Positions 9,322 to 17,261 of a DNA stretch of 64,000 nucleotides are shown one piece after another. Each line of letters opens with the position of its first letter. Position 1 is the stretch's first letter. The notes beneath the pieces are model-generated. The model saw only the letters and a list, made by a program, of their open reading frames with translations. It did not search any database and had not been told where the DNA came from. The translations under genes were made by a program, and so were the position numbers. Source of the DNA: Parapedobacter tibetensis (GTDB taxonomy: Bacteria > Bacteroidota > Bacteroidia > Sphingobacteriales > Sphingobacteriaceae); contig NZ_JAMXBE010000001.1 of assembly GCF_024704835.1 (NCBI RefSeq), positions 372,001 to 436,000 of the forward strand. The letters run 5' to 3'.

Positions 9322-11256
9322 CTAGAAGCGCGTGATTCCTCCATGCGTAGGTTTCACGGGAAGGATGCGTCCATCCGTATCGAATTCCATCCGATCGATA
9401 CACACTTCCCGGTTATATCCTGCGGCGTCGCCCAAGAGGATGCCATCCGGATAGCGAAACCGATGGTAAACAATATACCATTCATCCTTGCCCGGAATCT
9501 GTAGTACCGAATTGTGTCCCGTCCCGTAGATACCCAAGCCTGGGTCTTTGGAGAGGATCAGGTTATCATCGGGCACGTTTATCGGGCCAAGTGGCGAATC
9601 GGAAGTGCCGTACCGAATGCGGTAATTCGGGCTGCGGGTATCATCTTCCGACCATAGGAAATAATACGTCCCATTGCGATAAATGATGTAGGCGCCTTCA
9701 CGGAAGGTTCGGTCGGGCGTGATCACCCGGATGGTTTCCCGCTTGATGGAAACCATGTCGTCGTTCAGCTCCGCGACAGCCATATAACCATTGCCCCAAT
9801 ACAGGTAGCTTTTGCCGCTCATCGGATCGGTAAACACATCCGGATCGATTTCCTGTCCACCACTCACCCCTTCCGGTTTGAAGTCAATCAATGGTTTACC
9901 CAAATCCCTGAACGGCCCCGTTGGGTGGTCGGCCACCGCCACACCGATTTTCTGGGCGCCCGTAAAGTAAAAAAAGTAACGGTACTGCCCATCGATTTCC
10001 TTCTCTTCGATACAAGGTGCCCACGCGTTGCGCCCTGCCCAGGGCACATCGGCCTTCAAGTCGAGGATAACCCCCTCATCTTCCCAGTGCACAAGATCAG
10101 TCGACGAAAACACCTTGAACGCATAGCCACCCCACCCATCGAACCCGTCGCTGGTGGGGTAGATATAGTATTTGCCGGTCTTGCTGGAATAAAGGATATC
10201 AGGGTCGGCATACGAGCCCTTCAGCACCGGGTTGCGCCGTGTGCTGTCGGTCAGATTTGCTTCTGCGAAGTCCGAAGGCATGCCCCAACGATCCGTCAAC
10301 CGCTCCAATTCGTCGGCAGTGATGGGTATCACCGTGCCATGGCGCGGCTTGAAATCCATGGATATCCCTTCTTCGATGGCATCGAAGTGCCGCAAATCCG
10401 TACTTTTCGTAAATTGATAGCGCCCTTTCATATACACGTCGTACATGAGGATGTGGGTCTCGCTATCAATCAATTTGACCACACAAGATCCTTCCACCGC
10501 GTCGACAGTCTGCTGCTTATAATCTGGTTGTTCCTGCCAGCTGCCCGCGGTCAGGGAGCTCGCAGTTGCCACTTTGATGCCATTGCCATCGCCCTCGGTT
10601 TTATAAAACAGGTGGTAAACACCATCTTTTAAAACAATGTCGCCATCAATGCAAGATTTACCATTTTCAGGCAAGAACAAGGGTTTAGGTTCCCCCTCGA
10701 AACCAGTAAACGCAGCATTAGCATATGCATAATAGATGATATCCGGCCCGTCGCCATGCTTCATCGACCAATACACCATATACTTTCCGGCTCCCGGATC
10801 ATAAATGGTCTGCGGAGCCCATACACGCAATAGGTCGTCTTGCTTGGGATAAGTCTCCTGGATGTTGACCACAGTAGACGTCCAGTTGACGAGGTCTGTG
10901 GATTTCAGCAATACCATCGCCCGGTTGGAGTTCCAGCCATTGGCGGATACCATATCCGTAAGCACCATGTAGAAGGTCTCCCCATCGGCACCCCGCAGGA
11001 TATGCGGATCGCGCACCCCTCCCGTGCTGCCGATGGTTTCGGAATCCAGCACCGGTCGGTTGCCATTCAATGCCCGGTAGTTGAGCCCGTCATAGCTGAT
11101 GGCATACCTCACGGCTTCGCCGGATTTGTCATTCCCGGTGAAGTAGGCGAAGAGGTAGCCTGCATATTCAGTTGATTGTATTGCAGCCGAAGCCGGTAAT
11201 GCCGTACTTCCGGAGAGTATGACAAACAGCAAATATATAAAACGTTTCACATTCAT
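9322..11256 (-). CDS. Tandem two-domain GH43 glycoside hydrolase
   Basis: 644-residue secreted enzyme (signal peptide ending near ASAA, about residue 25) with two complete GH43 propellers. Domain 1 (about 30-315) shows Asp 83 in VRDPHIL, Asp 204 in CIDGD and Glu 255 in VEGSCV. Domain 2 (about 342-640) shows Asp 351 in YADPDIL, Asp 471 in IDPDVF and Glu 520 in REGAYII. Both catalytic triads are intact, so both domains may be active on arabinose-rich side chains. A promoter-like element shared with the sigma operon lies 76-105 bases upstream. It heads the GH43 cluster of the arabinose locus. Confidence 0.9.
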   Translation of the reverse strand: MNVKRFIYLLFVILSGSTALPASAAIQSTEYAGYLFAYFTGNDKSGEAVRYAISYDGLNYRALNGNRPVLDSETIGSTGGVRDPHILRGADGETFYMVLTDMVSANGWNSNRAMVLLKSTDLVNWTSTVVNIQETYPKQDDLLRVWAPQTIYDPGAGKYMVYWSMKHGDGPDIIYYAYANAAFTGFEGEPKPLFLPENGKSCIDGDIVLKDGVYHLFYKTEGDGNGIKVATASSLTAGSWQEQPDYKQQTVDAVEGSCVVKLIDSETHILMYDVYMKGRYQFTKSTDLRHFDAIEEGISMDFKPRHGTVIPITADELERLTDRWGMPSDFAEANLTDSTRRNPVLKGSYADPDILYSSKTGKYYIYPTSDGFDGWGGYAFKVFSSTDLVHWEDEGVILDLKADVPWAGRNAWAPCIEEKEIDGQYRYFFYFTGAQKIGVAVADHPTGPFRDLGKPLIDFKPEGVSGGQEIDPDVFTDPMSGKSYLYWGNGYMAVAELNDDMVSIKRETIRVITPDRTFREGAYIIYRNGTYYFLWSEDDTRSPNYRIRYGTSDSPLGPINVPDDNLILSKDPGLGIYGTGHNSVLQIPGKDEWYIVYHRFRYPDGILLGDAAGYNREVCIDRMEFDTDGRILPVKPTHGGITRF

Positions 11257-11331
11257 ATAGCCCTACCTCATGGTCTTGAGTTTTGTTTATAATGGCTTTG
11301 CTTGTTAAGCACCGCATAAACAAAAATAGGG

Positions 11332-11361
11332 AAATATTTATAAATGTCAACCAAACAATAT
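11332..11361 (-). promoter_or_regulatory. Candidate promoter/operator of the tandem GH43 gene
   Basis: On the minus strand the run TTGTTTGGTTGACATTTAT followed by AAATATTT matches the element at 8061-8093 at most positions, allowing one gap. Two clear matches within 3.3 kb, each upstream of a gene of the same locus, suggest shared control. The -7 box is less good here (TATTTCCC, or TATTTTTG a few bases further on), so the exact promoter is uncertain. Confidence 0.4.
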
Positions 11362-11416
11362 AAAAAGGTCAGGGCAATCGGGCATTATCGGGTATTTCGG
11401 GGTATAATGTCCCGTT

Positions 11417-12277
11417 TAACGGTATTGTTTAGTCGCTTAACAGTACTGTTCAATCGCTCAACAGTATTGTTCAGATGCTCCGTTGTACTGTTGGAACGCT
11501 CCGTGGTATCATGGAGCGGCTCAAGGATACTGCTGAACAGCTTAACAGTATCACGGAAACGCTCAACAGTATTGTTCAGATGCTCCGTTGTACTGTTGGA
11601 ACGCTCCGTGGTATCATGGAGCGGCTCAAGGATACTGCTGAACAGCTTAACAGTATCACGGAAACGCTCAACAGTATTGTTCAGATGCTCCGTTGTACTG
11701 TTGGAACGCTCCGTGGTATCATGGAGCGGCTCAAGGATACTGCTGAACAGCTTAACAGTATCACGGAAACGCTCAACAGTATTGTTCAGATGCTCCGTTG
11801 TACTGTTGGAACGCTCCGTGGTATCATGGAGCGGCTCAAGGATACTGCTGAACAGCTTAACAGTATCACGGAAACGCTCAACAGTATTGTTCAGATGCTC
11901 CGTTGTACTGTTGGAACGCTCCGTGGTATCATGGAGCGGCTCAAGGATACTGCTGAACAGCTTAACAGTATCACGGAAACGCTCAACAGTACTGTTCAGA
12001 TGCTCCGCAGTACTGTTGGAACGTTCCTTGGTATCATGGAGCGGCTCAAGGATACTGCTGAATAGCTTAGCAGTATCACGGAAACGCTCCACAGTATTGT
12101 TCAGATGCACCACAGTACTGTTGGAACGCTCCGTAGTATTGCGGAAACGCTCCACAGTACTGTTCAGATGCTCCACAGTACTGTTGGAACGCTCCTTGGT
12201 ATCATGGAGCGGCTCAAGGATACTGCTAAATAGCCCGGCAATATCACAGAGATGCCAACAGCATTGTCCAAACAGTT
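11417..12277. repeat. Phased 21-bp tandem repeat array with 105-bp higher-order unit
   Basis: Forty 21-bp units run without any insertion or deletion from 11417 to 12256, and a decayed 41st reaches 12277. Most units end in GCT and centre on AGTAYTG. Five successive units form a 105-bp block that appears identical in five copies starting at 11459, 11564, 11669, 11774 and 11879; a sixth at 11984 and later units are diverged. Some units contain the 12-base palindrome AACAGTACTGTT. Because 21 is divisible by 3, long frames stay open on both strands (plus 11344-12303 and 11475-12065, minus 12176-11385) and read as heptads such as LRGIMER LKDTAEQ. No frame has a convincing start context or recognised domain. 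Confidence 0.9.
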
Positions 12278-12537
12278 TCCTTTACGACTCATGCTCTGCC
12301 TGATTTGTGAACTACGCTTTATTAGTTCATTTTTAAAAGATGGCAAGCATATTGGACACCACAATCAGAGCGTGTAACTTATCACTAGGGGTCCTATTGT
12401 TCACTGCCATCTTCAATGTCTGTATAAGTAGTCTGTTCTGCACACATCGTCTCACTTAATGCCCAACCTATTATCTTTCGGTCAGCAAGGTCCATCACCG
12501 CCGTTAGGTATTTCCAAGCATTGGAGGTGGATCGCTC
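12250..12537 (-). pseudogene. Decayed IS3-family (IS150-like) transposase fragment
   Basis: Reading the minus strand from about 12537, one frame gives WKYLTAVMDLADRKIIGWAL and SETMCAEQTT, then a stop. The sequence continues in other frames as LKMAVNNRTPSDKL, then HSDCGVQYACHLFKNELIK, and finally QSMSRKGNCLDNAV. These are consecutive blocks of the rve (DDE) domain of IS3-type OrfB, including the HSD..QY region and the SMSRKGN.xDNA block. At least two frameshifts separate them. The end, where ESFF would be expected, is replaced by the edge of the 21-bp repeat array. No terminal inverted repeats or orfA were found. Confidence 0.8.
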
Positions 12538-12576
12538 CCCTGAATGCCTCCTGCTCTAATAGGATTCAACGGATGA

Positions 12577-12616
12577 TAAAAAAACAGCCCCCGTCCATCG
12601 GATGAACAAGGGGCTG
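12577..12616 (-). terminator. Rho-independent terminator of the M16 peptidase gene
   Basis: On the minus strand CAGCCCC (12616-12610) pairs with GGGGCTG (12591-12585) across an 18-base loop and is followed by a run of seven T. It lies 30 bases beyond the peptidase stop at 12646, the normal place for its terminator. Confidence 0.75.
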
Positions 12617-12645
12617 CTTACAAACACATGATAAAGACTTTTTCG

Positions 12646-15513
12646 CTACTGCGCCTCGGGCATCAGCACAAATTTGAACAGGCGGTCTTCCTGAAGGTAT
12701 TTATTGGCCACGGCTTTCACGCTCTCAACGGTCACTTGGTTCAGTTCGTCGAGGTAGCGCAGGATGTATGCCGGGTCTTCGTTGTTCTGGTAAGATCCGG
12801 ACAGATGGCTCATCCAGAAACCGTTTTCCCGCAGCTGCACTTCCAGCACGCGCCTCTGCTCGATCACAAACTTATCGATATCCACCTGTTCGGGGCCATT
12901 CCGCTTGATTTTATTGACCTCGTCAAACACGGAAGCCAGCAGCGGCTCCGCTCGCTCGGGACTGGTGCCATAAGCGATGCTGAATGAATACCGCTGGCGG
13001 GGATATTTGGCATTGGAGGCCCTGGCCGAAACACCGTACACCCCGCTTTCCGCCTCGCGGATCCGTTCAATCAACTTGATATTGAGGATGCTTTCCAAGG
13101 CATCAAGCTGCATATTCTCGTCTTCGGAATAATCGTAGTCGCCGAAGTAATACAATCCTACGCTGGACTTCTGTTCCTTCCCTTTATAGACCGTGCGCTC
13201 CAGACCTTTCGCAGGTGGGTATAGCCCCAGATCGCGGGCCTGCTCCTTCCGGTGAAGCGCAGGCAACCCACCGATATACTGCAACACCAGCGGCATGATT
13301 TCCGCTTCGGTAAAGCTGCCCACGATGGTTACGGTGAAGTCAGACGCATCGGCAAAGCGTTCCCTGAAAATATCGTATGCACGTTGCGGATCCACCCAAT
13401 CCACCTGCTCCACGGTCATGCTGGTGCGGCGGATATTGTTGTTGTAAAGCACTGCATTGACAGAATCCCCGAACACTTCATTCGGGTCGTCCAGTCGGTT
13501 TGTCAATGAAGCTTTCACCCGCTGCATATACCCCCGGAACACCTCTATATCCAACCGGGGCACGGTAAAATAGCCATGGATGAGCTCGAAGGCGGTCTTG
13601 AGATCTTTCTTGCCGCTCGACGCATTGAAACCTTCTGTGCGCTCCGCGATAAATGGACTCACGGAAACCTTCTTCCCGCTCAGGTATTTGGTAAGCTGCG
13701 TGGCGTTATACGGACCCAAACCGCTGCTTCCCACCACGGTCGCGGCATAAGCTGCAGACCGGTAATCTTCGTCGCCATATAGTGAGGTGCCCCCCGGGCT
13801 GAATGCCGAGATGCTGATTTCATCGTTCTTGAAGTCGGTGGGTTTAAGTATCACCCGCACACCGTTGCCCAACGTCAGCTCCGTTACGCCCAATTCCGGA
13901 ATCTCCTTCCGGCCGGCTACCGTGCCTGCCTCCGGTTCCTTTTCCAGCAATGGTACATCCTGTACATCATCCTCATAAGGTGCGATATCGGCGGATTTGA
14001 TGGCTGCCAGCCAATTGTTCACGGTATCCTCACCGGGCAGGTCCGCTTTTTCGCGATCAGGTGCCATGATGAGCACATCACGGTTGTTATCCACAAAGTA
14101 CTGCCTGCCCATTTGATTCACTTCTTCCAATGCGATGGTGCCGATCAGCTGTTTGCCCAAGCGGTACCGGTCTTCATTGCTCAGTACATTCTCCCCTTCC
14201 AGAAAATGGTTGAGGTAGCTGCCCACGTAACTTTCCGATTTACGTTTGTCGCGCTCAGCATACGCCGATTCGAAACTTGTAAAGAAGTTATTCCTGGCCC
14301 GCTCCAGCTCGGTATCGGTAAATCCGTATCGCTTGATGCGCTCAAATTCGGTCAACAGCGCTTTGAACCCCCGCTCCATCTCGCCCGGTTTGGCGGTAAA
14401 GCTCATGGTGAACGCATCCAGCCCGCGCAGGAATCCGCCGATACTCCCCCCGCCGTTGATGAACGGCGGATCGGACTGGCGCATCAGCTCCGCGAAACGT
14501 GCGCCTGCCAGTTGGTTGAAGAGCGATTTGGTAAGCTGCGCGCGGTAGTCGCCAATCGTCTTCACTTCTGCTTCGGTATGTTTGGTGATGATCTGCACGA
14601 CTGTTTGCGGCATCTCGGGATCGGTTACCGCCATGAACTGGTTCTTGCCCGAGAGCGGTATGCGGTATGCATCGCGTGCCGGCGCATCCTCCGGATTTTT
14701 CAGGTCCGAAAAAGGCGCTTTCACCCGTCGCTCCATATCCGCCACATCGATATCGCCTACGATGATCAGCGCCTGCAGGTTCGGCCGGTACCATTTGCGG
14801 TGGAAGTTGCGCACTGTTTCATAGCTGAAACCCTCGATGATCTCCTTGGTACCGATGGGCAGCCGCTGTGCATAGCGAGATTGGTTTAGGATCATCGGGA
14901 AATACTGGTCGCGCATGCGCTGCTGTGCGCCACGGCCACCCAGCATCTCGTGGAGTACCACGCCGCGCTCCTTGTCGATTTCCTCGCCGTCGAGCAACGC
15001 ATCCTGCGCCCAGTCGCGCATCACCTGAAGGCCATTGCCCAGCAATTCGGGATTGTCCGATGGGATGGGCAACTGGTATACGGTCTCGTCAAACGAGGTA
15101 TAGGCATTCAGGTCGCCGCCAAAGCGCACACCAGCCTTCTGCAGGTAATCGACCAGCTCATTCTTCGGGAAATGCTTCGTGCCGTTGAACTGCATATGCT
15201 CCAAGAAATGGGCCAGACCGAGTTCATCCTCGGTTTCCAATATGGATCCTACCTTGGTGGCCAGGTACATCACCACCCGGTCTTTCGGCTCCGTGTTGCG
15301 GAGGATATAATACTGGAATCCGTTGGGCAGCGTACCGCGGAGCACGCCCTTGTCCATGGGTAGTTCATCGGAGAGACGCAGGGAATCCCGGGTAATTCTG
15401 ATATGTACCTCAGATCTTACGCCGAGGGCGGAAAGCATAAAAATTGAAAAAAGCAAGGTTGCCGCTAAGCTTCTTAAACTATAAAATAACATTTGAGTAT
15501 TAATCATCATCAT
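12646..15513 (-). CDS. M16-family zinc metallopeptidase (PqqL/pitrilysin type)
   Basis: 955-residue exported peptidase. The inverted zinc motif HFLEH is at 102-106 (AHFLEHMQFNGTKHFPKNE), with the downstream Glu region DKERGVVLHEM completing the site. A second M16 half begins near ELTLGNGVRVILKPTDFKNDE and has no zinc motif, as usual for two-domain members of this family. The N-terminal hydrophobic segment (about 14-32) looks like a signal peptide. It is a single-gene unit with its own terminator, between the repeat array and a transposase-like scrap. It may process peptides, possibly serving the TlpA/FKBP/SusCD locus upstream, but that link is only positional. Confidence 0.92.
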   Translation of the reverse strand: MMMINTQMLFYSLRSLAATLLFSIFMLSALGVRSEVHIRITRDSLRLSDELPMDKGVLRGTLPNGFQYYILRNTEPKDRVVMYLATKVGSILETEDELGLAHFLEHMQFNGTKHFPKNELVDYLQKAGVRFGGDLNAYTSFDETVYQLPIPSDNPELLGNGLQVMRDWAQDALLDGEEIDKERGVVLHEMLGGRGAQQRMRDQYFPMILNQSRYAQRLPIGTKEIIEGFSYETVRNFHRKWYRPNLQALIIVGDIDVADMERRVKAPFSDLKNPEDAPARDAYRIPLSGKNQFMAVTDPEMPQTVVQIITKHTEAEVKTIGDYRAQLTKSLFNQLAGARFAELMRQSDPPFINGGGSIGGFLRGLDAFTMSFTAKPGEMERGFKALLTEFERIKRYGFTDTELERARNNFFTSFESAYAERDKRKSESYVGSYLNHFLEGENVLSNEDRYRLGKQLIGTIALEEVNQMGRQYFVDNNRDVLIMAPDREKADLPGEDTVNNWLAAIKSADIAPYEDDVQDVPLLEKEPEAGTVAGRKEIPELGVTELTLGNGVRVILKPTDFKNDEISISAFSPGGTSLYGDEDYRSAAYAATVVGSSGLGPYNATQLTKYLSGKKVSVSPFIAERTEGFNASSGKKDLKTAFELIHGYFTVPRLDIEVFRGYMQRVKASLTNRLDDPNEVFGDSVNAVLYNNNIRRTSMTVEQVDWVDPQRAYDIFRERFADASDFTVTIVGSFTEAEIMPLVLQYIGGLPALHRKEQARDLGLYPPAKGLERTVYKGKEQKSSVGLYYFGDYDYSEDENMQLDALESILNIKLIERIREAESGVYGVSARASNAKYPRQRYSFSIAYGTSPERAEPLLASVFDEVNKIKRNGPEQVDIDKFVIEQRRVLEVQLRENGFWMSHLSGSYQNNEDPAYILRYLDELNQVTVESVKAVANKYLQEDRLFKFVLMPEAQ

Positions 15514-15688
15514 AATTTTTTAGTCCGGCTAGCGGGATTACCATCGCCGGAGTTCGCTGGAAATAAACACAACAAAACTGTCAATTATTGGAAGAAGATG
15601 CAATAGAACCATCAAAATACCATAAATTATTTGGTAATATCAAAAAAAAGCAGAAAATTAAACGGAATCAAACTTAAACAGCAACCAT

Positions 15689-15815
15689 TTACCGAATGTA
15701 ATCATCCAGCAACATGGCGATTCGCAGGTTAAAACGCAGGTAGGCAAGAGCCATCATGTACAGGCTCGCCACCCTGGCGAGGATAGACGCTATAAAGCAG
15801 TGCTCTTTTTTTACT
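15689..15815 (-). pseudogene. Possible C-terminal fragment of a transposase
   Basis: The minus strand reads KEHCFIASILARVASLYMMA, then LAYLRFNLRIAMLL and DDYIR, ending in TAA at 15689. It has no start codon of its own and begins immediately after the stop of the 257-residue gene. The alternating Ala/Leu/Arg helix resembles the C-termini of DDE transposases but contains no catalytic motif, so the assignment is weak. The rest of the 305-base gap (15514-15688) is AT-rich and includes an inverted TACCA...TGGTA at about 15619-15640, upstream of the peptidase gene. Confidence 0.3.
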
Positions 15816-15818
15816 GTA

Positions 15819-16592
15819 CTAATAAACCGTAAAATTTATTCTATCAAGCCCTACGTTTCCTTCCTTTGGGTCATAAGCATATACCTGTACTTCATAATCT
15901 CCCTTGCCAGCGATGGGTAGCATTACTTCAAAGATATTATTCGTGTCCGTAATTTTCAACGGCACCTCCGTTATGCGGTCCCCATTTCGTTTTATAATGG
16001 CCGCCACATTATAATCCTCTGAGTTCCATGTGCCGTCCTTTGAAATGACACAACCGCAAGCCATGGTCACACTGGCTTTCAAGGATAACCTACCATTCGT
16101 TATGCTTGCCAGTGTGATATACTGCTGGGTGGTCGGTGAGAGGACATCCACAATGAATCCCGGTATTTCCACGATTATCCCGTCTCCTAAAATATGCTTA
16201 CCAGGGATCAGCCATGTCTGCGTGGTCACCTTCTTTGTCCCGTTTCGGCGGTTAGCGGGCGCTACGACCTCGATGTCTACGAACGTCGGTTCGGAAATAT
16301 CCACAACGGCCTCAAATTTTGAGGTTGTACTATCGGCCAGCGCTTTACCCCTGACGGCCGGCTCATACATAATTTGTTTGGTATTGCCGGATCCTCCCGT
16401 CGCCAAGCCCTTAGCGAGCACCTCTCCCGTTAATGCGTTTTTGACAACGACATGTACACCCAATGTAGCGCCTACGAATTTGGCATCGCGGGCTTTAGCC
16501 CGTATTACAACTTTTGTAGGCTGCGCCACCGCGGAAACAATACCGCACAGGAGTATTAAACTTGCGAGTATTATAATCTTTTTAATCATCAT
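15819..16592 (-). CDS. Exported protein of unknown function, last gene of locus A
   Basis: 257 residues with a clear signal peptide (IIILASLILLCGIVSAVAQ). I do not recognise the family. The mature part is rich in beta-strand-like stretches (TKVVIRAKARDAKFVG, ATLGVHVVVKNALTGEVLAK, FVDIEVVAPANRRNG) and has a CGC motif in TMACGCVISKDGTW. Near the end KGDYEVQVYAYDPKEG resembles an immunoglobulin-like fold. It starts 5 bases after the FKBP stop, so it is translated from the same message. Its role is probably periplasmic; a substrate-binding or chaperone-like function is only a guess. Confidence 0.75.
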   Translation of the reverse strand: MMIKKIIILASLILLCGIVSAVAQPTKVVIRAKARDAKFVGATLGVHVVVKNALTGEVLAKGLATGGSGNTKQIMYEPAVRGKALADSTTSKFEAVVDISEPTFVDIEVVAPANRRNGTKKVTTQTWLIPGKHILGDGIIVEIPGFIVDVLSPTTQQYITLASITNGRLSLKASVTMACGCVISKDGTWNSEDYNVAAIIKRNGDRITEVPLKITDTNNIFEVMLPIAGKGDYEVQVYAYDPKEGNVGLDRINFTVY

Positions 16593-16597
16593 AATTT

Positions 16598-17254
16598 CTA
16601 ATTCAGTTTTTTAACAACCTTTATTAATTCAACGTCAAAAATTAAAACTGATCCAGCTGGAATCCTAGGCCGATCCATTATACCGTAGGCAAGTGTATAA
16701 GGTACATAAAATTTGTATTTCGACCCTTCAGTCATTAACTGCAGACCTTCCGTCCATCCTCTTATAACTTTTAATAGATCAAAGGTAATAGGTTCATCCC
16801 GCTTGTACGAACTATCAAATTCAGTTCCATCGGTTAAACGCCCCGTATAATGTGCCGTTACAGTGTCCGTCAGGGTCGGCTTTATGCCACCACCTTTTGT
16901 GACAACTTTATATTGAAGACCAGACGTAGTAGTCTGTACGCCTGGCTTCAATTTATTATCCGCTAAAAACTTTCGTCCGGCCTGGATAGTTTTAGCTATT
17001 TGCGGATTAGTTATTTTCACTATAGCCAAATCTGCTTGCTCTTCGGTAAACTTTGACTTGGTATGAATCAAAACGTCGTCAATTGCCCGTGACACAATCA
17101 AACCGTTGATGGACTTCATACCCTGTTTAACGTAGGCGTTAGCAATCTTGACACCTATGGCGTAACTGGCAGAATCAGCTGCTTTCTTTAGATCCATCTG
17201 GGCATGAACACCCGCCGAGAAAAGGACGAACAATAACAATAATATGCTTCTCAT
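16598..17254 (-). CDS. FKBP-type peptidyl-prolyl cis-trans isomerase, exported
   Basis: 218 residues with a signal peptide (SILLLLFVLFSAGVHAQ). An FkpA/Mip-type N-terminal dimerisation region (about 20-105, DLKKAADSASYAIGVKIANA) precedes one FKBP domain (about 115-215). The domain shows GLQYKVVTKGGG, VTAHYTGRLTDGTEFDSSY, VIRGWTEGLQLM, AYGIMDRPRIPAGSVLIFDV. Such enzymes catalyse proline isomerisation during folding of periplasmic and outer-membrane proteins. It lies 7 bases from the upstream TlpA-like gene and 5 from the next, so it is part of the same operon. Its presence inside a SusC/SusD locus is unusual and suggests handling of a proteinaceous or folded cargo. Confidence 0.92.
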   Translation of the reverse strand: MRSILLLLFVLFSAGVHAQMDLKKAADSASYAIGVKIANAYVKQGMKSINGLIVSRAIDDVLIHTKSKFTEEQADLAIVKITNPQIAKTIQAGRKFLADNKLKPGVQTTTSGLQYKVVTKGGGIKPTLTDTVTAHYTGRLTDGTEFDSSYKRDEPITFDLLKVIRGWTEGLQLMTEGSKYKFYVPYTLAYGIMDRPRIPAGSVLIFDVELIKVVKKLN

Positions 17255-17261
17255 AACCCCG

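Noticed and set aside
9925-10632. 235-codon open frame on the plus strand
   Set aside because: It lies wholly antisense to the tandem GH43 gene, whose domains and catalytic residues are complete; the frame has no recognisable motif.
11459-12088. CRISPR array
   Set aside because: The units are contiguous without unique spacers and no cas genes are nearby.
11344-12303. 319-, 263- and 196-codon frames through the repeat array
   Set aside because: All arise because the 21-bp unit is a multiple of three. None has a start context or domain; reported as a repeat rather than a gene, though translation is left open in the findings.
14113-14889. 258-codon open frame on the plus strand
   Set aside because: Antisense to the M16 peptidase; a by-product of the higher GC content of that gene, with no protein-like features.
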